In this document: positions 1-8,351 of the stretch, one piece after another
Position numbering within the stretch: the first letter of the stretch is position 1
How the letters are laid out: every line of letters starts with the position of its first letter
Origin: an uncultured Lachnospiraceae bacterium
Lineage (GTDB): Bacteria > Bacillota > Clostridia > Lachnospirales > Lachnospiraceae
DNA length: 64,000 nt
Direction of reading: 5' to 3'
Assembly (NCBI GenBank): GCA_934293575.1
Contig: CAKQYU010000007.1
Coordinates: 1-64,000, forward strand
Notes under the pieces: generated by a model
Seen by the model: the letters and a program-made list of their open reading frames with translations, nothing else
What the model was told of the DNA's origin: nothing
The model's database searches: none
Made by a program: the position numbers and the translations under genes

Positions 1-234
1 ATTTCTAACATTTTTTACATGTCTCACCAAAACAACTCAGACATTTATTCATTTCAGACACTGCAAATAAATTTTGCGATATTAAGAATTCATCAACTGA
101 GTAATCACCTTATACTGAACATAACAACACAGGAACTAACCCCCAACTCACACAGTCTACAGGGTTTGTGACTTGTGTGACTTGTTGCTTGTGACTTGCT
201 TGCAACTTTTACGTGTCTTATGGGCATAAAAATA

Positions 235-271
235 GGGCTATCCAGACCGAATTACCTAGTCTGAATAGCCC
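235..271 (-). terminator. Intrinsic terminator after the GGGtGRT gene
   Basis: Read on the minus strand, a 13-bp stem (GGGCTATTCAGAC paired with GTCTGGATAGCCC, one G-T pair) is followed by CTATTTTTA. It lies about 30 bases past the stop of the minus-strand gene at 299, so it ends the Fe-S scaffold/GGGtGRT transcript. The remaining bases 1-234 hold no gene that I can see, only short direct repeats of GTGACTTG near 168-205. Confidence 0.85.
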
Positions 272-298
272 GAAAAGTCTAGCTTTTAAGCCTTTTAT

Positions 299-1309
299 TT
301 AGAACTTACCAGCGTTTGCTGCTTCCTCGATAGAAACTGCAACTGCAACAGTCATACCAACCATTGGGTTGTTACCGGCACCGATTAATCCCATCATCTC
401 AACGTGAGCAGGAACTGATGAAGATCCAGCGAACTGTGCATCTGAATGCATACGTCCCAATGTATCTGTCATACCATAAGAAGCAGGACCTGCTGCCATG
501 TTATCCGGGTGAAGTGTACGTCCTGTACCACCACCTGATGCAACTGAGAAATACTTCTTACCTTTCTCTAAGCACTCTTTCTTGTAAGTACCTGCAACCG
601 GATGCTGGAATCTTGTAGGATTTGTTGAGTTACCTGTGATAGATACGTCAACGCCTTCCTTCCACATGATAGCAACACCTTCCGGTACTGAGTTAGCACC
701 ATAGCAGTTTACCTTAGCACGAAGTCCTTCTGAATATGACTTACGGAACACTTCTTTTACTTCATTTGTATATGGATCATACTCTGTCTCAACAAATGTA
801 AATCCGTTGATACGAGAAATAATCTGAGCTGCGTCCTTACCTAAACCGTTAAGGATAACTCTTAATGGTTTCTGACGAACTTTGTTAGCCTTCTCAGCAA
901 TACCGATAGCACCCTCAGCAGCTGCGAATGACTCATGTCCAGCCAAGAAACAGAAACACTCTGTCTCTTCCTCAAGTAACATCTTACCTAAGTTACCATG
1001 TCCCAAACCTACTTTACGTGTATCAGCTACAGAACCTGGAATACAGAAAGACTGAAGTCCCTCTCCGATTGCTGCTGCTGCATCTGCTGCTCTTCTACAA
1101 CCCTTCTTGATTGCGATTGCTGCACCTACTGTGTATGCCCAACAAGCGTTCTCAAAACAAATTGGCTGAATTCCTTTAATCTGATTATATACGTCTAAGC
1201 CAGCGTCTTTAGTAATCTTCTCTGCTTCTTCAATAGAGGAAATACCGTAGCTTGCTAATACTTCATTAATCTTATCAATTCTTCTTTCATATGATTCAAA
1301 TAATGCCAT
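299..1309 (-). CDS. GGGtGRT family protein
   Basis: The 336-residue product carries the name-giving glycine-rich motif SGGGTGRTLHPDN near residues 258-270, which identifies the GGGtGRT family (function unknown). There is no signal peptide or membrane segment. Further conserved-looking blocks are KGCRRAADAAAAIGEG and GLGHGNLGKMLLEEE, and the C-terminus is rich in small residues. The ATG start has GGAGGT 9 bases upstream. It lies 20 bases downstream of a NifU-like scaffold gene in the same direction, so the two form an operon; this pairing is recurrent in Clostridia and is the only hint to a role, presumably in Fe-S metabolism. The family call is firm; any biochemical role is inference. Confidence 0.9.
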   Translation of the reverse strand: MALFESYERRIDKINEVLASYGISSIEEAEKITKDAGLDVYNQIKGIQPICFENACWAYTVGAAIAIKKGCRRAADAAAAIGEGLQSFCIPGSVADTRKVGLGHGNLGKMLLEEETECFCFLAGHESFAAAEGAIGIAEKANKVRQKPLRVILNGLGKDAAQIISRINGFTFVETEYDPYTNEVKEVFRKSYSEGLRAKVNCYGANSVPEGVAIMWKEGVDVSITGNSTNPTRFQHPVAGTYKKECLEKGKKYFSVASGGGTGRTLHPDNMAAGPASYGMTDTLGRMHSDAQFAGSSSVPAHVEMMGLIGAGNNPMVGMTVAVAVSIEEAANAGKF

Positions 1310-1329
1310 GATCTCGTTACCTCCTTCTA

Positions 1330-2037
1330 TTATTTCTCAATCTCTTTGTCTGTACGTGGGTCGATTAACTTCACTGCATCAGCAACTCTACCGTACTGAC
1401 CACAAGACTTCTCATAAGCGGTGTTTGGATCATCACCTTTCTTGATGAAGTCAGTCATCTTACCAAGGTTAACGAACTTGTAACCGATGATTAAGTCCTC
1501 TGCATCCAAAGCGATAGCAGTAACATAACCCTCAGCCATCTCTAAGTAACGAGGTCCCTTCTTCAATGTACCGTACATAGTACCAACCTGTGAACGAAGA
1601 CCTTTACCTAAATCCTCAAGACCTGCTCCGATTGGAAGACCTTCCTCAGAGAATGCACTCTGTGAACGTCCGTAAACGATCTGAAGGAATAACTCTCTCA
1701 TAGCTGTATTAATTGCATCACAAACTAAGTCTGTGTTTAATGCTTCCATAACAGTTAAACCAGGAAGAATCTCTGCTGACATAGCTGCTGAATGTGTCAT
1801 ACCTGAACATCCGATTGTCTCAACTAATGCTTCCTGAATAATACCTTCCTTAACGTTCAATGTTAACTTGCAGGCACCCTGCTGTGGTGCACACCAGCCA
1901 ACACCATGTGTTAAACCGGAAATATCCTTAACTTCTTTTGCCTGTACCCACTTTGCTTCCTCTGGAATAGGTGCACAACCATGATGTACGCCCTGAGCAA
2001 CTGGACACATGTTTTCTACTTCTTGTGAATAAATCAT
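1330..2037 (-). CDS. Fe-S cluster assembly scaffold, NifU/IscU-like
   Basis: A 235-residue cytosolic protein with IscU/NifU-like cysteine positions: Cys in GWCAPQQGACK, Cys in ETIGCSGMTHSAAM (the usual V-x-G-C-x-x-x-x-x-S-A signature) and a late Cys in KSCGQYGR. These would hold a nascent [2Fe-2S] or [4Fe-4S] cluster before transfer. It is longer than classical IscU (about 130 residues), with an N-terminal extension holding Cys11 and Cys21 and a C-terminal extension. AAAGGAG lies 8 bases before the ATG. It is the first gene of the operon with the GGGtGRT gene. No sulfurtransferase gene lies nearby, so the sulfur donor must be elsewhere. The family is clear; which targets it serves is unknown. 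Confidence 0.85.
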   Translation of the reverse strand: MIYSQEVENMCPVAQGVHHGCAPIPEEAKWVQAKEVKDISGLTHGVGWCAPQQGACKLTLNVKEGIIQEALVETIGCSGMTHSAAMSAEILPGLTVMEALNTDLVCDAINTAMRELFLQIVYGRSQSAFSEEGLPIGAGLEDLGKGLRSQVGTMYGTLKKGPRYLEMAEGYVTAIALDAEDLIIGYKFVNLGKMTDFIKKGDDPNTAYEKSCGQYGRVADAVKLIDPRTDKEIEK

Positions 2038-2206
2038 GTTGAAACTCCTTTCAATTGTAAAATTATCGGCTTATCTCTGTTTTAAGAATCAATCTACCTG
2101 CTGTAATAGATTAAATGCCGTAACTGGATATATTTTCTCATATATCGACAAAAAAATCTAGTCCTAATTGCTGAAAAATTGAAAAGAAATCCATCCCTTA
2201 TAGATA

Positions 2207-2235
2207 TTGTCATGCATAACAGAAAGTGCTATAAT
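2207..2235 (+). promoter_or_regulatory. Promoter of the SulP transporter gene
   Basis: TTGTCA (2207-2212), a 17-base spacer and TATAAT (2230-2235) match a housekeeping sigma promoter. The predicted transcript start lies about 55 bases before the ATG at 2298. The same intergenic stretch must also hold the divergent promoter of the Fe-S scaffold operon, which I could not fix. Confidence 0.7.
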
Positions 2236-2297
2236 CTCGAACTTGGTGCTATATAACAGCCAAATTATGAAATGTGAAACACAACAGGGAGAGAATT

Positions 2298-3947
2298 ATG
2301 AAAACAGACAAACTAAAACCCATGCTTTTCAGTGTCATGAAAAGCTACACAAAACAACAGCTGATCAAGGATATCATAGCCGGAATTATCGTTGCAATTA
2401 TTGCACTTCCTTTATCCATTGCGCTGGCACTTGCTTCGGGAGTCGGACCGGAACAGGGTATCTACACTGCCATCGTAGCCGGTTTTCTCATTTCCTTCTT
2501 TGGCGGAAGCCGTGTTCAAATTGCCGGTCCTACTGCCGCTTTTGCAACAATTGTTGCCGGAATCGTTGCGAAAAACGGAATGGACGGATTAATTATGGCA
2601 ACTTTAATTGCCGGAGTATTACTTATACTGATGGGTGTATTCCGCGTCGGTGCATTAATTAAATTTATTCCGTATACGATTGTAACCGGATTTACTGCCG
2701 GAATCGCCGTTACCATCGTAATCGGTCAGTTAAAGGATTTCTTTGGGCTTACCTACACAAAAGGTGTCAAACCAATTGAAACAATGGAAAAAATGAAATG
2801 CGTTGTTACATTTTTCCATACGTTAAATCCTTACGCCCTTTTGGTTGGTATCATCTGCCTTGCCATCCTTATTGTATGGCCTTTTATCAACAAAACCATT
2901 CCGGGTTCCCTCATTGCGGTAATCGCAGGAATTTTCATTGTGAAGGGATTAAAACTCCCGGTCAATACCATCGGTGACTTATACACAATCAGCAGCCACC
3001 TTCCGGCATTTCAGCTTCCTCATTTCAGCATGGAAGTTCTGCGTTTAGAAATGTCCGATGGATTTACAATTGCCATTTTAGCAGCCATTGAATCCCTTTT
3101 ATCCTGCGTTGTTGCGGACAGTATGATTAATTCCCACCATCGTTCTAATATGGAATTAATTGCACAGGGAATCGGAAATCTCGGCTCTGCCCTCTTTGGC
3201 GGAATTCCCGCTACCGGAGCCATTGCCCGGACTGCTGCCAATATCAAAAACGGCGGACGTACTCCGATTGCCGGTATGGTTCATGCGATTGTACTTATGC
3301 TCGTGCTTGTCATCCTCATGCCATATGCCGCATTGATTCCTATGCCGACCATTGCTACCATCTTATTTATGGTTGCCTACAATATGTGTGGCTACAAAAC
3401 ATTTATCAACCTCTGCAAAACCGCCCCCAAAAGTGATATTATTGTTTTAATATTAACCTTTATTTTGACCATTGTTTTCGATCTGGTGGTTGCCATTGAA
3501 GCCGGTATGATTATTGCCTGCATTTTATTTATGAAACGAATGAGTGAAGAAACACAGGTGCGAGGCTGGACATATTATGATGCCGAATCCGACCCGGATT
3601 CCATTGAATTAAGAGAAGTACCGCAGGCAGTGCGTGTTTACGAAATCAGTGGTCCTATGTTCTTTGGTGCGGCTGACCGATTGGCGGAAATTACATTAAA
3701 GGACTTCACACAATGTCTGGTTATCCGTATGCGTGGAGTTCCCGCCGTTGACGCTACCGCAATGCACTCCCTCGAACAGCTTTATGATGACTGTGCAAAA
3801 CACAAGGTTCAGCTTATCTTTTCCCATGTAAACGAGCAGCCAATGAAGACAATGGAAAAAGATGGATTTGTTGCCAAAGTCGGAGAAGAAAACTTCTGTA
3901 AAAATATTGATGAAGCATTAAACAGAGCTTCCAGTCTTCTCTCTTAA
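2298..3947 (+). CDS. SulP family inorganic anion transporter with STAS domain
   Basis: A 549-residue SLC26/SulP membrane protein. Hydrophobic segments start at DIIAGIIVAIIALPLSIALALASG, the family signature, and continue to about residue 420 with the usual 10-14 helices. A cytoplasmic STAS domain follows (from about residue 445, QAVRVYEISGPMFFGAADRL, and DATAMHSLEQL). Substrates of this family are sulfate, bicarbonate or other anions; the sequence does not settle which. I place the start at the ATG at 2298 because GGGAGAG lies just before it; the in-frame ATG eight codons upstream has no ribosome site. Monocistronic, ended by a hairpin shared with the convergent GH3 gene. Confidence 0.92.
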   Translation: MKTDKLKPMLFSVMKSYTKQQLIKDIIAGIIVAIIALPLSIALALASGVGPEQGIYTAIVAGFLISFFGGSRVQIAGPTAAFATIVAGIVAKNGMDGLIMATLIAGVLLILMGVFRVGALIKFIPYTIVTGFTAGIAVTIVIGQLKDFFGLTYTKGVKPIETMEKMKCVVTFFHTLNPYALLVGIICLAILIVWPFINKTIPGSLIAVIAGIFIVKGLKLPVNTIGDLYTISSHLPAFQLPHFSMEVLRLEMSDGFTIAILAAIESLLSCVVADSMINSHHRSNMELIAQGIGNLGSALFGGIPATGAIARTAANIKNGGRTPIAGMVHAIVLMLVLVILMPYAALIPMPTIATILFMVAYNMCGYKTFINLCKTAPKSDIIVLILTFILTIVFDLVVAIEAGMIIACILFMKRMSEETQVRGWTYYDAESDPDSIELREVPQAVRVYEISGPMFFGAADRLAEITLKDFTQCLVIRMRGVPAVDATAMHSLEQLYDDCAKHKVQLIFSHVNEQPMKTMEKDGFVAKVGEENFCKNIDEALNRASSLLS

Positions 3948-3958
3948 ACAGACATAAA

Positions 3959-4012
3959 AATACCGGCCTCCATCGATGGATTTTTCGTTCCAACGTTTGG
4001 AGGTCGGTATTT
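3959..4012. terminator. Bidirectional intrinsic terminator
   Basis: AATACCGGCCTCCA pairs with TGGAGGTCGGTATT across a 26-base loop, with T-runs on both sides (TTTTATTTG on plus, TTTTTATG on minus). It separates the convergent SulP and GH3 genes and can serve both. Confidence 0.85.
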
Positions 4013-4018
4013 TATTTG

Positions 4019-6823
4019 TTATTCCTCATTTACCAGACGGAACCGGATTTCCTTCAAATCCAATCCGTTCTTTGCAACATATAACCGCATTACGGAATAA
4101 CGGTTACGAAATTCATGTCTTCTTGAAATCACTTCTTCCTTTCCACCGGTTCCATGAAAGGTATAAGTTAAAATCGGGATACTTGTAACAAACAAGGTAC
4201 AAGGCATCTGTGCCAGTTCACCCATATCTGATTTTCCAACCAAAGATATTTCATAACAGCCCTGTGTATGGATATCAAGTGCAATCGCATAATTGGTACC
4301 GGATTTTGATGGCTTATTATCCAATGGAATAACCAACTCTCCGTTTAATACCGTAAAATCTACATCCGATACATCCATATCCTCATCTTCCTGCGGACGA
4401 TTTTGTACCGATACCGTTATCTCATCTCCCATGAACCGCTCCATTGCAGGCGTCTGCATTACAAATGCACAGGTATTGGCTGCACATCTTTGCAATTCCG
4501 CTCTTGTCAGTCTTCCATCAGATAACGCTTCCATCAGATTATCCCCGCTGGCATTTGTTGAACCGTCCGGACATACCATATACAAATCATTCTGGGCACG
4601 CACCATTGCAGCAAAATTCACCTTATCCGCTTCTTTTCCACTCTCATTAATCGATGCCCACCAGTCCGTCATGACAATGCCTTCAAATCCCCATTGTTCA
4701 CGCAGTATGGTTGTTGTCAGGTCATAATTTCCGGCTGTCCAGATTCCGTTAACCGGTCCGTATGTTGTCATAACGGAATTTGCCGCGCCACAGCGCACAA
4801 CCATTTCAAATCCCTTCAGATATATTTCTCTCAATGCTCGCTCCGATACAACCGAATCCGCAAAATGCCGTTTGTATTCCTGATTATTTGCACAGAAATG
4901 CTTTATCGTTCCGGTTGCTCCATAAGTACGCAGACCTTTCACCATTGCAGTTCCCATAATTCCGGTTACAAACGGGTCCTCCGAAAAATACTCAAAGTTT
5001 CTGCCATTCAACGGATGTCTGTGGATATTCATTCCCGGTCCTAATAGACAATCCACATGATTTTTTATCATTTCCATTCCGGTAAAGGAATATAATTTCT
5101 CAATCAGATCCGGATTAAAGGTTGCACCAATCAAGGTTCCGTTCGGCAGACTGAATGCCTTCATTCCGGAATCCAATCGCATTCCGGATGGTCCGTCACT
5201 ACAGCAGACTGCCGGTACTCCCAAACGATTTACCAAATCATCCGATACACCGCCAAATGCCGCCGCAGTACCCGGTGTTACCCTTGGACTTCCCATACCT
5301 TCACCACGTATGATACAAGTCAGTTCCTCATCCGTCATCTGTGACACAAATTCTTCTATCGAAACCGCTCCGTTTTTCACATCCTGCAAACGGAATTTGT
5401 TACCGGCTCCGGTTGTCTTATATTCCTCCGGAACATTTTCTTTTCTTACCTGTTCCATATCCCTTGTTGCAAGCGGAACCGGCTCCATCTGAATTTCAAA
5501 ACCATCCGCTGCCGATACCATTGGTTTCATCCGTTCAAATTCTTCTACCGGTGCCAATGCCTCTGACAACTGTTCCACCACATATATATCTTCCACTTCG
5601 AAGCTTCCGGCAAGTGCGGCACTTCTTACATCTTCACCGACATATACTTCATAGGTGCCTGCCTCCAAAACAAAGCAGGATTTATGTCCGGTAATTCCGC
5701 CGTCATCATAAGATGCAATGGCATCAAACGGAATTACCAGCATAGATTCTTCCTTCTGTCCCGGTTGTAACACTTCCGATTTCCAAAAATCTGCCAGAAC
5801 TCTTTCCGGTTTTCCAAGTTTTCCCTGCGGAGCCTTGACATAAACCTGTACAACTGCTTTACCCGGCATACTACCTGTATTTTCCACCTGTATTTTTCCG
5901 ACAATATCCTTTGTCTTTGGTTCCTTATCAATCGGATTTTGCCCATCCATAACCTTAATGTCATCCATTTTCAAAGCAAAGGTTGTATAGGACATACCGT
6001 AACCAAACGGATAGCGCACTGCATCCTTGGCAAAAGTCTCAAAATAACGATAACCCACATATATGTCTTCCCGGTAAAAATTGCGTTCCGGATTACCAAA
6101 GTTTTTTGAAGACGGATAGTCTTTTACATGGTATGCAATCGTATCGGTCAGATGTCCGGACGGCGATGTCTTTCCCAACAAAACATCTGCCACACCTAGA
6201 CCGCCAATCATGCCGCCCTGCCATACATACATCACAACTTCCGGCTGATAAACATCTACAAACTGCATATCCATAATGCCGCCTACATTTAATAGCACAA
6301 TCATTTTGTCAAAATGATCCCTCACTTTTTGAAGCATATCAAATTCTTTTTTTGTCAGACGGTAAGAGCCTTCCGTATCGCTTGCGTCCTGATCTTCTCC
6401 TGCGGTTCTTCCGATAATTACAATTGCCACATCCGAATCTTTTGCCGCTTTACCAACCAGTTCATCCTCTAATTCCATTTCTTCCTGACTCCATGGTTCA
6501 CAGCCCCATCCTTCACCTTCGTCAAAGGGATGTTCCTCTTCCCATGCAAGATAAGTATTTAACAATTCCTCATTGATGGTTACCAGTCCGCTCTCCTTTA
6601 GTGCATCCACAATACCGGTCACTTTTGAAACATTTACCATACCACCGGAACCGGTTCCGCTTTTATAATAATGTGTCTGTATTCTTCCAAATACGGAAAT
6701 TTTACTGCCTTCCTTTAACGGCAATACCGCATCTTTATTTTCCAATAATACACAGCCCTCTGCAACTACATTGCGAGCGGTTTCAATATATTCTTTCCAA
6801 TCCAAATTCAGTTCTTTCTTCAT
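4019..6823 (-). CDS. Glycoside hydrolase family 3 (beta-glucosidase-like), permuted domain order
   Basis: A 934-residue GH3 enzyme in which the domains are swapped: the GH3 C-terminal alpha/beta sandwich comes first (NVVAEGCVLLENKDAVLPL, residues 17-37, and IGRTAGEDQDASD), then a fibronectin-III-like domain (about 290-400), then the catalytic barrel (from about 470, with GPSGMRLDSG, NGRNFEYFSEDP and KHFCANNQEYKR). The nucleophile Asp is in GIVMTDWWAS near residue 720. This order is known for beta-glucosidases of Ruminococcus albus and Butyrivibrio fibrisolvens. About 150 extra C-terminal residues form an unidentified beta-rich region. There is no signal peptide, so it should act in the cytosol on imported oligosaccharides. 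Exact substrate unknown. AAGGAGGTT lies before the ATG. Confidence 0.92.
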   Translation of the reverse strand: MKKELNLDWKEYIETARNVVAEGCVLLENKDAVLPLKEGSKISVFGRIQTHYYKSGTGSGGMVNVSKVTGIVDALKESGLVTINEELLNTYLAWEEEHPFDEGEGWGCEPWSQEEMELEDELVGKAAKDSDVAIVIIGRTAGEDQDASDTEGSYRLTKKEFDMLQKVRDHFDKMIVLLNVGGIMDMQFVDVYQPEVVMYVWQGGMIGGLGVADVLLGKTSPSGHLTDTIAYHVKDYPSSKNFGNPERNFYREDIYVGYRYFETFAKDAVRYPFGYGMSYTTFALKMDDIKVMDGQNPIDKEPKTKDIVGKIQVENTGSMPGKAVVQVYVKAPQGKLGKPERVLADFWKSEVLQPGQKEESMLVIPFDAIASYDDGGITGHKSCFVLEAGTYEVYVGEDVRSAALAGSFEVEDIYVVEQLSEALAPVEEFERMKPMVSAADGFEIQMEPVPLATRDMEQVRKENVPEEYKTTGAGNKFRLQDVKNGAVSIEEFVSQMTDEELTCIIRGEGMGSPRVTPGTAAAFGGVSDDLVNRLGVPAVCCSDGPSGMRLDSGMKAFSLPNGTLIGATFNPDLIEKLYSFTGMEMIKNHVDCLLGPGMNIHRHPLNGRNFEYFSEDPFVTGIMGTAMVKGLRTYGATGTIKHFCANNQEYKRHFADSVVSERALREIYLKGFEMVVRCGAANSVMTTYGPVNGIWTAGNYDLTTTILREQWGFEGIVMTDWWASINESGKEADKVNFAAMVRAQNDLYMVCPDGSTNASGDNLMEALSDGRLTRAELQRCAANTCAFVMQTPAMERFMGDEITVSVQNRPQEDEDMDVSDVDFTVLNGELVIPLDNKPSKSGTNYAIALDIHTQGCYEISLVGKSDMGELAQMPCTLFVTSIPILTYTFHGTGGKEEVISRRHEFRNRYSVMRLYVAKNGLDLKEIRFRLVNEE

Positions 6824-6970
6824 ATGTAACCTCCTTCTTAAAATATAACGAACGATAGCTTGTAACAGACCTTCCCCTGTTCCATTGTGTTTACATTATA
6901 TTTTTTTCTTTGCGGTATATATATTCAAATTCTGGCATTTTTTTATATTTTCTGTTCTTATTTATAAAAA

Positions 6971-7002
6971 AATGTTCCCCGGATGATTTCCGGAGAACAT
7001 TT
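6971..7002 (-). terminator. Terminator of the DegV-OPT-PqqD-Ddh operon
   Basis: On the minus strand AAATGTTCTCCGG pairs with CCGGGGAACATTT and is followed by a run of T. It begins 6 bases after the ddh stop codon. Confidence 0.88.
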
Positions 7003-7008
7003 CATATC

Positions 7009-7995
7009 TTACAGTAATTCTTTTCGAAGTTCCTCGCCACTCTTTGCACTTAAGTAAGCCGGTGCAATATCAAATACAGTCTTACATCCGCTTACACCTT
7101 CCTGTGACAGCCGGTAAGCTGCTCTTGCATAGGCAACAATTACCGATGCCGTAAATTCCGGATTGGAATCCAGCTTTAGGCTATACTCAATCACATGGCT
7201 GTTTTCTTCTTCCCAACCGGTCTTACCGGAACGGATTACAAAACCACCGTGTGGAATACCGCTGTGATTCTCCTTTAATTCTTCTTCACTGATAAAATGT
7301 ACGGTTGTATCATAATCTGCAAAATAGTTCGGCATTGTCTTGATTTCATTTTCTACCTTTTTTGCATCTGCTCCGTCTTCCAATACAACAAAACATTCCC
7401 TTGTGTGTTTCTGTCTCGTTGTAAGTTCCGGATTTTCCCCATTCCGGACTGCCTCTAATGCAGCATCAACCGGAATTGTATATTGTTTTCCGTCTTTGAC
7501 ACCATCAATCCGGCGGATTGCATCCGAATGTCCCTGACTGACACCCTTTCCCCAAAATGTATAATCCTTTCCGTTTGGCAAAATAGCATTAGCATACATA
7601 CGATTTAGTGAAAACATTCCCGGATCCCAGCCGACAGAAATAATTCCTACCGTTCCCGCATTTTTTGCTGCCGCATCTACATTGGCAAAATGTTCGGGAA
7701 TTCTTGCATGGGTATCAAAACTGTCTACCACATTAAAATATTTCGCATATTCCGGTGTCTGTTCCGGCAAATCGGTTGCACTTCCACCGCATAAAATCAG
7801 TACGTCAATCTTATCTTTCCAATCTGTTACCTCTGATGCCTTACATACTGTAACATCCTTTGACAAAGTCTGAACCGATTCCGGATTTCTTCTTGTAAAA
7901 ACTGCTGTCAGTTCCAAATCCTCATTCTGCTTAATTGCACATTCAATTCCTCTTCCCAAGTTACCATATCCCATAATGCCGATACGAATACTCAT
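7009..7995 (-). CDS. ddh: meso-Diaminopimelate D-dehydrogenase
   Basis: A 328-residue cytosolic NADPH enzyme that reductively aminates L-2-amino-6-oxopimelate to meso-diaminopimelate, the one-step branch of lysine and cell-wall precursor synthesis. The Rossmann motif is at the N-terminus (IGIMGYGNLGRGIE), followed by ILCGGSATDLPEQTP, VDSFDTHARIP and SVGWDPGMFSLNR, which match the Ddh family; length is also typical. The start codon overlaps the PqqD stop (ATGA), with AGGAGGA upstream, so the two are translationally coupled. It is the last gene of the DegV-OPT-PqqD-Ddh operon. Combining a peptide importer with a diaminopimelate enzyme suggests a link to recycling of peptidoglycan peptides, but that is inference. 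Confidence 0.95.
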   Translation of the reverse strand: MSIRIGIMGYGNLGRGIECAIKQNEDLELTAVFTRRNPESVQTLSKDVTVCKASEVTDWKDKIDVLILCGGSATDLPEQTPEYAKYFNVVDSFDTHARIPEHFANVDAAAKNAGTVGIISVGWDPGMFSLNRMYANAILPNGKDYTFWGKGVSQGHSDAIRRIDGVKDGKQYTIPVDAALEAVRNGENPELTTRQKHTRECFVVLEDGADAKKVENEIKTMPNYFADYDTTVHFISEEELKENHSGIPHGGFVIRSGKTGWEEENSHVIEYSLKLDSNPEFTASVIVAYARAAYRLSQEGVSGCKTVFDIAPAYLSAKSGEELRKELL

Positions 7996-8351
7996 TTTTC
8001 TTCCTCCTTTTGTAATTGAATAAACTGATACATTTCCAAATTTTTTATATATGCAACCAGCCGGTTATAAAGCGGCTGGGCATCCTCACCAAATTCCTCG
8101 TCTACCCGAACTGCTATATCATATATGGTACGGTTGCCGTCCATTAATTTCCAGATAAAACTGCCCATCCCATCCAGATGAATCTGTGATACTTCAGGTT
8201 TATGCAAAAATTTCTGTGCCAGCCGGTTCATAATTCCCTTATTTTTCACGAGAACGGTTATGTTTCCATCCTCTTCCAACTGATAAGGAAATTCCTTATT
8301 ATGGCACGGCTTATAATTCAGATAGTTTGCTTCTACTTTCTTTTTTTTCAT
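7992..8351 (-). CDS. PqqD family protein
   Basis: A 119-residue protein with the PqqD fold pattern: residues 70-115 read IHLDGMGSFIWKLMDGNRTIYDIAVRVDEEFG in outline, i.e. a winged-helix-like peptide-binding unit (RiPP recognition element family). It has no radical SAM partner nearby and no precursor peptide gene, so a RiPP role is unlikely. It overlaps both neighbours by 4 bases (ATGA junctions), sitting between the OPT oligopeptide transporter and diaminopimelate dehydrogenase. Such tight coupling suggests it binds peptides handled by the transporter or helps regulate it. Family call is good, function unknown. Confidence 0.8.
   Translation of the reverse strand: MKKKKVEANYLNYKPCHNKEFPYQLEEDGNITVLVKNKGIMNRLAQKFLHKPEVSQIHLDGMGSFIWKLMDGNRTIYDIAVRVDEEFGEDAQPLYNRLVAYIKNLEMYQFIQLQKEEEK

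Noticed and set aside
2274..2298. Earlier ATG for the SulP gene
   Set aside because: No ribosome site; the ATG at 2298 has GGGAGAG and agrees with the usual family start.
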